From Nitrospinaceae bacterium (GTDB lineage Bacteria > Nitrospinota > Nitrospinia > Nitrospinales > Nitrospinaceae), in contig JANQEK010000014.1 in NCBI GenBank assembly GCA_028278405.1, forward strand, positions 1 through 64,000: 64,000 nt of DNA, in the 5' to 3' direction. The position numbers and the translations under genes are program-made. The notes under the pieces were generated by a model that saw only the letters and a list, made by a program, of their open reading frames with translations, made no database searches and was not told where the DNA came from. This document shows, one piece after another, positions 34,582 to 44,100 of the stretch; position 1 is the first letter of the stretch; every line of letters starts with the position of its first letter.

Positions 34582-34896
34582 TTATTGTTCGGAGGGGTAA
34601 TTCTGCTGCCAGGCTTCGAATCCTCCCATCATGCTATGAACGTCCTTAAATCCTTTGGACATCAAGTAGCCTGCGGCGCCCTGGCTGGAGATGCCGTGGT
34701 AGCAGCACACCACCAGGGTTTTTTCCTTGTCCAATTGCCCGATTATTTCTTCAATGTTTTCCTCGGTCAGCGAAAGGGCGGATGGGATATGCCCCATTGC
34801 GAACGAGGCCGAGTCACGGATATCGACAATCGTTGCGGACCCCTCTTCAAGGAACTCATTTACTTTATGGACATCTATCTGGCTGATGTTCGGCAT
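34582..34896 (-). CDS. single-domain rhodanese (GlpE-like sulfurtransferase)
   Basis: Encodes 104 residues, the usual length for a one-domain rhodanese. VDIRDSASFAMGHIPSA is the CH2A region, and the active loop CYHGISS with Cys65 closely resembles that of GlpE (CYHGNSS). It ends with GGFEAWQQNYP, also typical. It transfers sulfane sulfur from thiosulfate or a persulfide to thiols or cyanide in the cytoplasm. It is the first gene of the operon with the DJ-1-like and formyltransferase genes; the biological link is not evident. Confidence 0.92.
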   Translation of the reverse strand: MPNISQIDVHKVNEFLEEGSATIVDIRDSASFAMGHIPSALSLTEENIEEIIGQLDKEKTLVVCCYHGISSQGAAGYLMSKGFKDVHSMMGGFEAWQQNYPSEQ

Positions 34897-35000
34897 AGAA
34901 AAGTCTCCGTGCTCTGGAATATGGGAAATACTGCTGTTTTTTGATGATTCGGGCGCAGAGAAGCAGAAAATTGAAAAAATGGCACATTCAAAGTTCTATG

Positions 35001-35019
35001 CATATCAAATTTTGATATG
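35001..35019. promoter_or_regulatory. 19-bp near-perfect palindrome between divergent genes
   Basis: CATATCAAA (35001-35009), one central T, then TTTGATATG (35011-35019). It lies midway between the divergent rhodanese operon (start 34896) and the pentapeptide gene (35121). Symmetry and position suit an operator for a dimeric regulator. Confidence 0.5.
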
Positions 35020-35120
35020 ATTGAAAACCTCAAACTGAGATTCAGGTGATATTTAAATCAAACTAAAACTTGCCGGTTCGCTCAAGGCGGCCGGGCATGT
35101 GATTTGGGAGATAAAGGGTA

Positions 35121-35639
35121 ATGGCAAATGCACAACATGTAGAGTTGATTAAAAAGGGATCTGAAGCGTGGAATCAATGGCGTGAACAAAATCCGGATGA
35201 GCCAATTGATTTATCTGAAGCCGACCTGCGGGGAACCGCTCTTACCAAGGTCAACCTCAATCAAGCCAACCTCAAGCAGGCCAAACTGCAGTTTTCCAAT
35301 ATGTCCGGAGCCTTATTGGAAGGCGCCAACCTGGAATCGGCTCGTTTGCAGGAGGTGAACCTTCAGGGCGCACAATTAGAGAACGCCAACCTTAAAAAAT
35401 GCAATCTCATGGAGTCCAATCTTCAAAATACGAATCTGCAAAACGCGGATGTGCAATCAGCTCAATTCAATGAAGATGTGATGTTCGGGAAGACCAATCT
35501 GAAGGGTGCCAACCTGACCGATGCTTCGGGGTTGAGTGTGATGCAGATCCAAATTTCCCAAGTGGATAAAGATACCCAACTTCCGGAATACCTGAGCGAC
35601 GATATGGAGGACGAAGACTTTCTCAATAGCATGATCTGA
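35121..35639 (+). CDS. pentapeptide-repeat protein
   Basis: Encodes 172 residues. After about 30 N-terminal residues (VELIKKGSEAWNQWREQNPDEPIDLSEADL) come some 20 A(N/D)LxX pentapeptides running to about residue 135 (ANLKQAKLQFSNMSGALLEGANL...). These fold into a right-handed quadrilateral beta-helix. The end is acidic (DDMEDEDFLNSMI). Functions in the family vary from gyrase protection to effector or scaffold roles. No membrane span or toxin domain is present. It is monocistronic, divergent from the rhodanese operon. Confidence 0.9.
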   Translation: MANAQHVELIKKGSEAWNQWREQNPDEPIDLSEADLRGTALTKVNLNQANLKQAKLQFSNMSGALLEGANLESARLQEVNLQGAQLENANLKKCNLMESNLQNTNLQNADVQSAQFNEDVMFGKTNLKGANLTDASGLSVMQIQISQVDKDTQLPEYLSDDMEDEDFLNSMI

Positions 35640-35814
35640 TCCCGCCGGGAGTTCACCCAATTCCGCATTTATGAATAGTTTTCGTTTCTCTATCGAACTT
35701 TCCTTCCTTATTTCCGAATCCCATCCTTCCTTCAAATTTCGCGTGAAATTTTGAAATAGCCTTTATACTAAAAAACGGGGCGGAGCGAATTTTTCATGCA
35801 TGTATGGAGGAGCT

Positions 35815-36648
35815 ATGGAAAGAGGAATAGGCAGGCTGATTTCCGGACTGACCAGCCTCGGGGCTTTGGCGATTGTCACTTTCTTGATGTATACCAACCC
35901 CTATACGCCGGAAGGACACGAAGGCTATGTTTTTGAACAACCGCGAGTGTGGGGCAACGGTGGATTTCAGGGGGCCGTTCGTGGTCCGGGCAATTATGGA
36001 TTCGCCATCTGGAGGAACCGTGCCATTAATGTGGATTTCCGTCCTCATACCATCAACGAAGATTTTAAAATACTGGCGCGTGACGATCTGAACGTGTCAT
36101 TCCGCTTCCAAGGAGTGTTTAAAGTCAACGAGGGCACAATTCAGGAAGTGGTGGAAAAATATGGTGGCCGGGTCTGGTACCAACGGTTTGTCAAGGAACC
36201 GTTCCGTTCGTTTGTAAGAGATTCCGTTCAGATCTATGATTCCCGTGAAATTAAAACCAAACGGGAAGTCATCGCCGCGCAGGTTCAATCCAAACTTATG
36301 CAACACCTGCAGGGAACGCCGTTTGTATTAGTCAAGCTAGTAGTCGGTAATATCGATTACCCTAAAGCTGTTGCTGAAGCGGTGGAGAAAAAGCTAGCGG
36401 CGGAGCAGGAATTAGAAAAAAAGGCGATTGAAAAGAGGATCGCCATGAAAAACGCAGAAATACGAGTTGAAGAAGCCAAAGGGATCGCGCGGGCGCAAAA
36501 AATCATCAATGCCACGCTGACAAAAAATTATTTGCAGCACGAAGCGATCAACGCTCAACTCAAAATGGCGGATTCCCCCAACCACACCACGGTGTATATC
36601 CCGTCCGGGACGAATGGGATTCCTCTGGTTTATGACTCCAGAAAATAA
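35815..36648 (+). CDS. SPFH/prohibitin-domain membrane protein
   Basis: Encodes 277 residues. One membrane span lies near the N-terminus (about 9-27, SGLTSLGALAIVTFLMYTN). An SPFH domain follows (about 30-190: GYVFEQPRVWG...RAINVDFRPHTINEDFKILARDDLNVSFRFQGVFKV), then an Ala/Glu/Lys-rich coiled coil (about 190-250, AAEQELEKKAIEKRIAMKNAEI). Such proteins form membrane scaffolds. ATG 35815 is chosen over 35800 because GGAGGAGCT precedes it. The PH-domain protein gene follows after 26 bases, so they are probably an operon. Confidence 0.88.
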   Translation: MERGIGRLISGLTSLGALAIVTFLMYTNPYTPEGHEGYVFEQPRVWGNGGFQGAVRGPGNYGFAIWRNRAINVDFRPHTINEDFKILARDDLNVSFRFQGVFKVNEGTIQEVVEKYGGRVWYQRFVKEPFRSFVRDSVQIYDSREIKTKREVIAAQVQSKLMQHLQGTPFVLVKLVVGNIDYPKAVAEAVEKKLAAEQELEKKAIEKRIAMKNAEIRVEEAKGIARAQKIINATLTKNYLQHEAINAQLKMADSPNHTTVYIPSGTNGIPLVYDSRK

Positions 36649-36674
36649 CAACTGAAGATAAGGGTACCCGGTCT

Positions 36675-37154
36675 ATGAGTTATATCCACAAAAGTTTGCT
36701 GGACGGCGAAGAAATAGTTTATCTGACCCGGCGCCATAAAATTGTTTTTACCTTGCCGGTGATCTGGTTGCTGATAGCGGCCGCTCTTTTCGGGATCAAG
36801 TGGTTCTTTGTGTTCCGGCCCGAAGTCAATTTTGCGCTGATGATTTTCAGCGGTATCTTCCTGACGGCGGCCCTTATCCATGCCCTCATTATATGGATCA
36901 ATTATCTGTGCGCCGAGTTCGGGATCACCAACCAGCGGGTGATTGTCAAGGAAGGTTTCCTGAAGCGAAAAACCATTGAAGTATTTTTAAAAAGCGTGGA
37001 AAGCGTCCAGGTGGACCAAAGCATCTGGGGGCGAATTTTAAACTTTGGAACCATCATCGTCTCCGGCACCGGAGGTGTCAGCGATCCCTTCAATATGATT
37101 CGCAATCCGCTGGATTTCAAAAAACAGGTTCAGCAACGCCTCGCTCATATTTAA
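36675..37154 (+). CDS. bacterial PH-domain (bPH2/DUF304) membrane protein
   Basis: Encodes 159 residues. It begins YIHKSLLDGEEIVYLTRRHKIVF, typical of YdbT/DUF304 proteins, followed by two membrane spans (about 27-45 and 54-75) and a bPH2 domain (ITNQRVIVKEGFLKRKTIEVFLKSVESVQVDQSIWGRILNFGTIIVSGTGG). The function of these proteins is not well defined; they are thought to act at the membrane. It is 26 bases after the SPFH gene, suggesting a joint membrane-organising role. DUF6868-like and tRNA genes follow. Confidence 0.9.
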   Translation: MSYIHKSLLDGEEIVYLTRRHKIVFTLPVIWLLIAAALFGIKWFFVFRPEVNFALMIFSGIFLTAALIHALIIWINYLCAEFGITNQRVIVKEGFLKRKTIEVFLKSVESVQVDQSIWGRILNFGTIIVSGTGGVSDPFNMIRNPLDFKKQVQQRLAHI

Positions 37155-37289
37155 CCCACCCATGGCAAAAAAAGAATTTGTTTGCCTTAACGTTCAGTAG
37201 CAAAAATTGGCAATTTCCGTAAAGTGAGCCATATTTATTAGAGAAATGTTTTGAGAGTATTGTGCTGCTGATTATAAGGAGGAATAAAA

Positions 37290-37532
37290 ATGACACTGGA
37301 AACAGTCCGTGATTTTTTAGCCTGGTGCTCGGTTATCAACGTGGGATTGCTGTTGTTTTGGTGGTTATGGTTTGTGTTCGGACATGACTTCATGTATCGA
37401 TTCCATGGAAAATGGTTCAAATTGTCAGTGGAGAAGTTCGATGAAATTAACTACGCACTCATCGGATTTTTCAAGATAGGGATCATTTTATTTAATGTTG
37501 TTCCCTATTTCGCATTGCGTATTGTCGGATAG
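37290..37532 (+). CDS. small two-span membrane protein (DUF6868-like)
   Basis: Encodes 80 residues with hydrophobic spans at about 14-32 and 58-75, and the conserved-looking middle FGHDFMYRFHGKWFKLSVEKFDEINY. It resembles the DUF6868 family of short membrane proteins of unknown function, judged from memory of that family's pattern. A strong ribosome binding site AAGGAGG precedes the ATG. Confidence 0.75.
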   Translation: MTLETVRDFLAWCSVINVGLLLFWWLWFVFGHDFMYRFHGKWFKLSVEKFDEINYALIGFFKIGIILFNVVPYFALRIVG

Positions 37533-37566
37533 CCAATTTTGAAATGTATGCAAAAGGTTTTAAACG

Positions 37567-37599
37567 AAAAAAGGGGTCACGGCTGAGTGCTATAACCCC
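37567..37599 (-). terminator. rho-independent terminator after tRNA-Pro
   Basis: On the minus strand GGGGTTA pairs with TGACCCC (one G-T pair) around a 13-base loop and is followed by six T residues. The wobble pair fits only the minus-strand RNA. Confidence 0.7.
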
Positions 37600-37610
37600 A
37601 ATATGTGAAA

Positions 37611-37688
37611 TGGTCGGAGCGAGAGGATTTGAACCTCCGACCCCTACACCCCCAGTGTAGTGCGCTAACCAGGCTGCGCTACGCTCCG
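37611..37688 (-). tRNA. tRNA-Pro (anticodon GGG)
   Basis: Read on the minus strand, the acceptor stem CGGAGCG pairs with CGCTCCG, then discriminator A and encoded CCA (37611-37613). The anticodon stem CTACA/TGTAG encloses CTGGGGG, giving anticodon GGG. The T arm has GGTTCGAATCC. Confidence 0.95.
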
Positions 37689-37964
37689 ATATTTTTAAAT
37701 TTCTGCCCACTTTAACAGCACGGCTAAAGTCAATGATAACATGCCCTTTGGCGTGTCGGCTTTGCCGTCACATTCCACTTCCGCCTTGCTCGAAAATTCA
37801 AAATAGAGGATTCCCTTGGGGAAGTCAACCGCTTATCCATCGGCTCCCCAAGCCCGGTTATATTTTGCTTGATGCCTCCCGCCACTATGATAGAATCCGC
37901 TGATCTCTATGATTTTTAAGGGGATTATAGCCCTCAACCGTTCTTCGGAAGGACCCTGATTATT

Positions 37965-38285
37965 ATGAAAGTTGTCAACGTTAAAGACCAGGTGCAGTTC
38001 AAATCCGAGAAAATGAACAAGGTCAGCCTTTTCGATTCGGACCGGTTTTTTTGTGATGTATACTGTCTCGAGCCCGGCCAGATCCAGAAAGTGCATGTCC
38101 ACGAGGGGTCGGACAAGATATATTATCTGTTGGAAGGGAAGGGCAAGATCACCGTCGGGTCTGAGGAAAAGGAACTGTCGGCGGGTCAAATTACGATGGC
38201 TCCTTCCGGCGAGGTACACGGGGTGGTGAACCATACGCAGGAACCACTGGTCATGCTGGTGTTTATGGCGCCCAAGCCCCAGTAA
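37965..38285 (+). CDS. small cupin-domain protein
   Basis: Encodes 106 residues forming one cupin beta-barrel. Motif 1 (PGQIQKVHVHEGSDKIYYLLEGKG) supplies His-x-His and Glu metal ligands, and motif 2 (MAPSGEVHGVVN) supplies the last His. Such one-domain cupins bind Fe, Mn, Zn or Ni and can be enzymes or metabolite sensors. The ATG follows GGAAGGA. The gene starts 52 bases upstream of the B12 radical SAM gene on the same strand, so the two may be cotranscribed. The substrate is unknown. Confidence 0.88.
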   Translation: MKVVNVKDQVQFKSEKMNKVSLFDSDRFFCDVYCLEPGQIQKVHVHEGSDKIYYLLEGKGKITVGSEEKELSAGQITMAPSGEVHGVVNHTQEPLVMLVFMAPKPQ

Positions 38286-38337
38286 TTTTTTTGATACCTG
38301 ATCCCGGTCCGCTCCGGGTTGATCCAAGGAAGTAACA

Positions 38338-40113
38338 ATGATTTATCTGGTGTTTCCATCGTCCTGGCATCCGTCGCAGCCTTATCTAAGCCTGCCGGCC
38401 CTGAAGGGATTCCTGAACCAGCATGGGATCACCGATGTGGTTCAGAGAGACCTTGCCATTGAGTTGTTGGATCACCTGTGTTCCTGGAAAAACACCCAGC
38501 CCCTGTACGATCGTATTCTGAAAGACCTCCACCAGCTCGGCTCCAAACCGTTTCTCACTGACATCGAAAAAGAGAAGTTTGAAAAACTGCGCGAGGCGGA
38601 GGAAATCATCCCGGCTTTGAAAGACCAGATCGACGGTGCGAAAACGATTCTGCGTACGGAAGAGTTTTACCAGGTCGACCGATATATGGAAGCCCTGAAA
38701 ATTATCGATGTCTGGCTGGACAACATTCTGGCGTCGTATTATCCCTCGCAGTTGACGGTTATCGGAAGCCAGCTGCGGTTTTCGCCATACTCCACTCAGG
38801 AAATTCTCGATTCCTTCAAGCACCCGGAAGAGAACTTCTTTTACGATTTGTACAAGCAGCATTACGTTCCCGATATCATCAAAGAAGACATTGATATCCT
38901 TGGAATCTCCATCACCTCCGTCGAGCAGATTATTCCCGGCCTGACTCTGGCGCACCTCATTAAAGAGGCCCGGCCTAAAATTCATATCACAGTGGGCGGC
39001 AGCGTGTTCACCAAGCTGGTGGACGTTCTCGAAAAAGGTTCGCCGCTATTTGATTTTGTCGACAGCTTCATCGTGCACGAAGGGGAAACACCTCTGTTAC
39101 GGCTAGTGGAGCATTTGCGGGGAGATGGCGACCTGTCTCAGGTGCCGAATCTCATTTACAAGAAGAATGGTGAGGTGAAGGTGAATCGCCCCTTTGCCAA
39201 GGAAGAGTTGAATGCTTTGCCGACGCCGGATTTTGACGGCATGCCTTTCGATTTGTATCTGACGCCGGAGCGTGTTCTGCCCATTATGGGATCGCGTGGG
39301 TGCTACTGGGAAAAATGTGCGTTCTGTTCGATTCCGTTCGACCACATGGATTTCCACGTGCGCTACGCTGAAACGGTGGTGCAGGATTTCAAAAACCTGA
39401 AGGAAAAGTACGGATGCAATTACTTCTTCTTTACCGACGAAGCGCTCCCCATCAATTTTCTGAAAACGTTTTCCGAGAAACTGATCGAGCAGAACGTCGA
39501 CGTCCAATGGACCGGAGAGCTCAAATTCGAGAAAAGCCTGTTACGCGACAACCGCATGGAAACCCTTTACAAGTCGGGTTGCCGCAAGCTGATTTTCGGG
39601 ATGGAATCCTACAACCAGCGGGTACTGGACGCGATGAAAAAAGGCTGTCCCACGGAAGTGATCGACAAAACCGTTGAAGAATGCATCCGCATCGGCATCG
39701 GCATGCATTTTTACATTCTGGTCGGGTTCCCCACCGAAACGCGGGACGAGGTCATGGATTCGGTAAACTTTGTGATGAACAACCAGGCTATTCTCGATTC
39801 GCCGGGTTTTTCATGCATTGCTTCGCAGTTCGACCTGGAAAAAGGGACGCCGCTGGCCAAGAATCCGGAAGAGTGGGGCGTATACGACTTGAGCAATCCA
39901 CCGAACCATGATTTATCGTTAGGTTTTTCCTACAAGATCAGGGAAGGGCTCAACGCCGAACAGGCGACGGAAGTTTATCAGGAAGTCGTGCAGAGAATCA
40001 GCCGCGAGGTCATGACTTTTCCCCACAACTACTCACTGGCGGATGGCCTGCTTTACCTCGGCTACCACGAAAGAGAAAACATCCAGGAACGGATCTCTGC
40101 CCTCTCCACCTGA
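38338..40113 (+). CDS. B12-binding radical SAM protein
   Basis: Encodes 591 residues. A long N-terminal part contains a B12-binding region (IDILGISITSVEQIIPGLTLAHLIKE, ITVGGSVFTKL). The radical SAM domain has GSRGCYWEKCAFC, cysteines 322, 327 and 330 (C-X4-C-X2-C), and later GMESYNQRVLDAMKKG and YILVGFPTETRDE. The family covers methyltransferases and ring-forming enzymes; the substrate cannot be told from the sequence. It is not of the RiPP type seen at 1887. A cupin gene lies upstream. As a likely B12 user it fits the cobalamin genes in this window. Confidence 0.88.
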   Translation: MIYLVFPSSWHPSQPYLSLPALKGFLNQHGITDVVQRDLAIELLDHLCSWKNTQPLYDRILKDLHQLGSKPFLTDIEKEKFEKLREAEEIIPALKDQIDGAKTILRTEEFYQVDRYMEALKIIDVWLDNILASYYPSQLTVIGSQLRFSPYSTQEILDSFKHPEENFFYDLYKQHYVPDIIKEDIDILGISITSVEQIIPGLTLAHLIKEARPKIHITVGGSVFTKLVDVLEKGSPLFDFVDSFIVHEGETPLLRLVEHLRGDGDLSQVPNLIYKKNGEVKVNRPFAKEELNALPTPDFDGMPFDLYLTPERVLPIMGSRGCYWEKCAFCSIPFDHMDFHVRYAETVVQDFKNLKEKYGCNYFFFTDEALPINFLKTFSEKLIEQNVDVQWTGELKFEKSLLRDNRMETLYKSGCRKLIFGMESYNQRVLDAMKKGCPTEVIDKTVEECIRIGIGMHFYILVGFPTETRDEVMDSVNFVMNNQAILDSPGFSCIASQFDLEKGTPLAKNPEEWGVYDLSNPPNHDLSLGFSYKIREGLNAEQATEVYQEVVQRISREVMTFPHNYSLADGLLYLGYHERENIQERISALST

Positions 40114-40169
40114 AGACAAGCGCCTCCTCTAGGCCGCAATTCTATCAATTCCAACTAAGAGGATAGTTC

Positions 40170-40340
40170 TCAGTATCCGTCGCCTCTGGAACCGGATCCT
40201 TCGCGTTTTTTAGACATGCTGGAGTCTTTGGTTTTGGAAGAGTCGGATTTGTGATGCTGGTGTGAGCATGCCGCGGCTCCCAGGCCCAGGCTCATCAGAA
40301 ATACTACGATCGATCCCCATCCCAATATACGTTTCATCAT
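40170..40340 (-). CDS. tiny lipoprotein, Ser/Lys-rich
   Basis: Encodes 56 residues. The signal sequence MMKRILGWGSIVVFLMSLGLGAAAC (read as two parts) ends in a lipobox with Cys25, followed by SHQHH and a short charged, Ser/Lys/Gly-rich tail. GGAGACC precedes the double ATG at good spacing. It is too short for an enzyme. The His cluster after the lipid anchor could bind metal. No family is recognised. It stands alone between the radical SAM gene (convergent) and the efflux operon upstream. Confidence 0.65.
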   Translation of the reverse strand: MMKRILGWGSIVVFLMSLGLGAAACSHQHHKSDSSKTKDSSMSKKREGSGSRGDGY

Positions 40341-40407
40341 GGTCTCCATATTTAAAATTAGATGTTATCTTCGTCTAAGTCGCTGCCGGGCGCAAACCCT
40401 TACAGGA

Positions 40408-41109
40408 TTATTGAAAGTACCAGAATAGAAAGAAGGGCAGGCCGAAGGTAAAGATCAACGCAAGGGCATTGAGGCCCTGTAGCAGAAGCATTTGGTCGGT
40501 CAGCGTGGAGATAACAAACTCAACTCCAACCCGCCGAACAGCGCTTTCGATGTCCGCCCGATCCAGATGGTCTTTTCCCTTTTTATTCAATTCCTCCATC
40601 ACATCGTCGAGGAAGATGAATTTGAGGATTTTCAATATGGCCCGGAAGAACAGTCCCTTCATCCAATTAATCGGTCCTCCCTTCAATTTGAGATCATCCA
40701 AAAACTTTTTTCCGATTTCATCAAACTTGCGGGCCAGCTCTTCTTTAGGGATACTTTTATTCACTTTTGGATAATTCGACAATACCCCGCTCACTAGGAT
40801 ATCCAGCAAGTCATGCAGACCGCCCACCATTTGCTGGAATTTGGAGCGTGCGGTTTGAATGATGCTGGCAATGATACCGTGAACCGGTCCCCAGAGCCCG
40901 TACCAGAGGAGAGCGGAAATCAATACCATCCATTGCAGCCAACCGCTCCATTCGGTTGCCCCTATATAGACCTCTTTCAGGCCATATGTGCCGATCATTC
41001 CGACAGCAAACCCAACGCAGCCAAACAAAAACAGGTTCACAAAGGTTCCGATCAACAATTCCGCAAAAAACTTTTGCCAGTAGCCGAGAACCCGGGTTTT
41101 ATCCGTCAT
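40408..41109 (-). CDS. membrane protein translationally coupled to the RND pump gene
   Basis: Encodes 233 residues. Three or four hydrophobic spans (about 17-43, 60-82 and 208-231) surround a soluble, basic middle part (about 85-200; EELARKFDEIGKKFLDDLKLKGG, DDVMEELNKKGKDHLDRADIESAVRRVGVEF). No known domain is recognised. Its start overlaps the stop of the RND pump gene by 4 bases (ATGA), so the two are translated together, which suggests a role linked to the pump. Confidence 0.75.
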   Translation of the reverse strand: MTDKTRVLGYWQKFFAELLIGTFVNLFLFGCVGFAVGMIGTYGLKEVYIGATEWSGWLQWMVLISALLWYGLWGPVHGIIASIIQTARSKFQQMVGGLHDLLDILVSGVLSNYPKVNKSIPKEELARKFDEIGKKFLDDLKLKGGPINWMKGLFFRAILKILKFIFLDDVMEELNKKGKDHLDRADIESAVRRVGVEFVISTLTDQMLLLQGLNALALIFTFGLPFFLFWYFQ

Positions 41110-44100
41110 AACCCCCTCGGATTCTGTGTGAGGATCTTTACCTCGCTGGGTGTGGAAGCGGGCGGTTGGCTTTGGGCTGGAGGAGTCGAGGAACCGGTCT
41201 TCATACCAAAACTCAGATTCAATAGGCAGGGAATGAGCAGAAGCGTAAAAATCGTGCTGAAGAACAGACCCGACAAGATGACCACGCCTATGCCACGGTA
41301 AATTTCACTCCCCGCACCGGGCAAAACCACCAGCGGCATCAAACCGAAGATGCTGGTAAAGGTACTCATAAAAATCGGTCGGATACGGTTGCGCACGCTT
41401 TCCAGAATTGCATCCCGGTAGAACATGTTGTCGCGCCGGATATGGAGCAGAGTCTGGTGGATAATCAGAATAGCGTTGTTCACTACAACCCCGATCAGGA
41501 TGATAAATCCCAGCATGGTCAAAACATCCAATGGTTGAATAACAAACAGGTTCAGTGCCCACAGTCCGATCACTCCACCCACCGCCGCCATGGGTACGCT
41601 GAGCATGATGATCAACGGGAATCCCCAGTGTTGAAATAATACCGCCAAGAGGAGATAGGTAATGATAACCGCCAGAATAAAATTTCCTGACATGGCTTGT
41701 CGGGTTTTCTCGAGCTTGTCCGCATTGCCGGTCAAGTTGATGGAATATTCGCCGGACAAAGTACCATCGTCCTTCAAAGGTTGGATAATCTGGTTTTTGA
41801 CCAGGTTAATTCCCTCTTCAAGAGACATTTCGACTGGAGGGCTGATTTCCAGAGTCACCGACCGCTTGCGTTCGAAATGACGTATCTCATCGGAACTTAC
41901 CGTCTCAACCATTTCTGCGACATTGACCAGCGGCACGGCGCGGCCCTTTTCCGTGTGAAGAATCATTTCAGGAATGTCCTGGGTTTTTCTGACATCCTGC
42001 TCACGGCTTTGCAGGATGAGGTCGATGCCTTCCCGCGGCATGTAGGGTACCTTTATTTTGTCCGGGTTAAGGAACACTTCGTCAGCATAGACCCCATCCA
42101 CCAGCGCGGCCACCGAGTAACCCAATTCGAATACATCGATGTTGAGTTCAGCGATCGACTGCCATCGGGGTTGAATCCGGATTTGCGGTTGTCCCAACTC
42201 GATTCCAGGTTTGGGACGAATCTGTGCTCCAGGCATGACATTTTTAAGTTTAAAAAAAGAATTACGCGCAATCTCTGTGATTTTAACCAGATCGGGTCCC
42301 ATGATGTTCATCTCAATGCCGCGCGATCCGCTAAACGCACTGGAAAACAGGGACAACTGGCGGGTAATGGCAATCATCCCTGGAACCTTGACCAACTCCT
42401 TTTTTAAAACAGGGATCAGTTCCGGTGCGCGCTCCGGGTCTTTTGCTTTTACGATAGTAAACAGTCGGCCTCGGCTTCCAATAAACAAAAAATTGCGGAC
42501 CGCCGGTCCTTCGAGCTCTGCTTCTTCAGGACTTCCCGGCATGGCTTCCCAGTAAGCCCGATAGTTTTTTTCCATCTCGTTGCCGATGTTGTGCATCTCA
42601 TCGATGTTATATCCCTGAGGCGGAATCATCATGCCGATGATCACGTTCTGGTCACCTTCGGGTAAGTATTCGGTTTTTGGGATCAATAGCCATGCTCCAT
42701 ATAACGGGAGAACAGTTAGGGTCAGAACGAGCACTGACTGAACAAAAGGAAAACGAAATATCCGCTTTAATCCACCGATCACAATGCGATTGAACGCTGC
42801 TGCGAGAGGAACCAAACCAAATACATTTCGAAAAATAGTTTTTAATATTCCACTCGAAGCATGATGCATTTCCTCATAGTGCAAAAGTTTTCGCGCTAAT
42901 GCGGGAATGACCAAAATGCTGATGATCATTGAAAGGGTCACCGCCGAGCTGATGGCGACTGCGATGTCCTGAAACAGTTGTCCAACCTCCTCTTCGATGA
43001 AGAGGATGGGGATGAATACCGCCAGAGTGGTGAGAGTGCTTGCAAAAATGGCGCCCCAGACTTCGCTGGCTCCGTCATGCGCTGCGGTCAGGGTGTCTTT
43101 GCCCATTTGCCGGTGGCGGTAAATATTTTCCAGAACAATGATGGATGCGTCGACAACCATGCCCACGGCAAACGCCATGCCTGCCAGCATGATGACATTG
43201 ATTGTTCGTCCCATCAGGGTGATGATCAAAAACGAACCGATCACGCTGATCGGAATGGCCAGGGCGATGACGAGAGTGCTGTAAAAACTTCTTAGAAATA
43301 AAAGTAAAATGACAATAGCCATGGTTCCGCCCACGAGCAGGTTAAAAGTGACCATGTCGATGGAGCGTGAGATATATTCCGTTTTGTCTGCAGTCTGAGC
43401 GAGGTGAAGGCCAAGAGGGTGGAGCAGGTTTTCGTTCATATCCGCCACGACGATTTTTATATCCCTCATCACCTCGATAATGTTGGAGCCAATTTCCCGC
43501 CGCGTATTAACAGCGATTCCCGGCATGCCGTTGTGCCGAACGTAATCGCGCAATTCGTCGTAATCGACTTTAACTTCCGCCACATCCTTGACGTAAACCG
43601 GACGTCTGTTGATATGGGTGATGATGGTCCGCTCAACATCTTTGGGGCTTTTGAATTCCCCGGTGGTGCGAATGATGTAACGTCGTTTGCCTTCGTCGAA
43701 ATCGCCGCCGCTCACATTCCGATTCTGCTTACGCAATGCTTCCCGCAGTTGAAAAATACTGATGCCCCGTTCCGCCAACGCATGCGGATCGAAGATGACC
43801 TGCAGCTCCAGCGGGCTCCCGCCATAGACAGAGCTATCGGACACACCGGGTATCCGCTCGAATCGGGTTTTGATAAAGTCCTCCGCAAAATCCCGGTAAT
43901 GGTAGACGTTGACCTCAGCTTCCTTGCCGGGAAGTGGTGATAAGACAAACCAGCCAATGGGCCGGTCTGAGATATTGACCGTTTTTATGGTGGGTTCATC
44001 GGCGTCCTCCGGATAGGCCTGTACTTGGTTCAAAGCATTTGCTGTGCGGACCAGCGCGTCCTGCAGGTTGGTTCCTACCTGAAATTCCAGGTACACCTGC

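Noticed and set aside
41697-42407. 236-codon plus-strand frame opposite the RND pump gene
   Set aside because: The pump gene is certain and this frame has no recognisable product or start signal.
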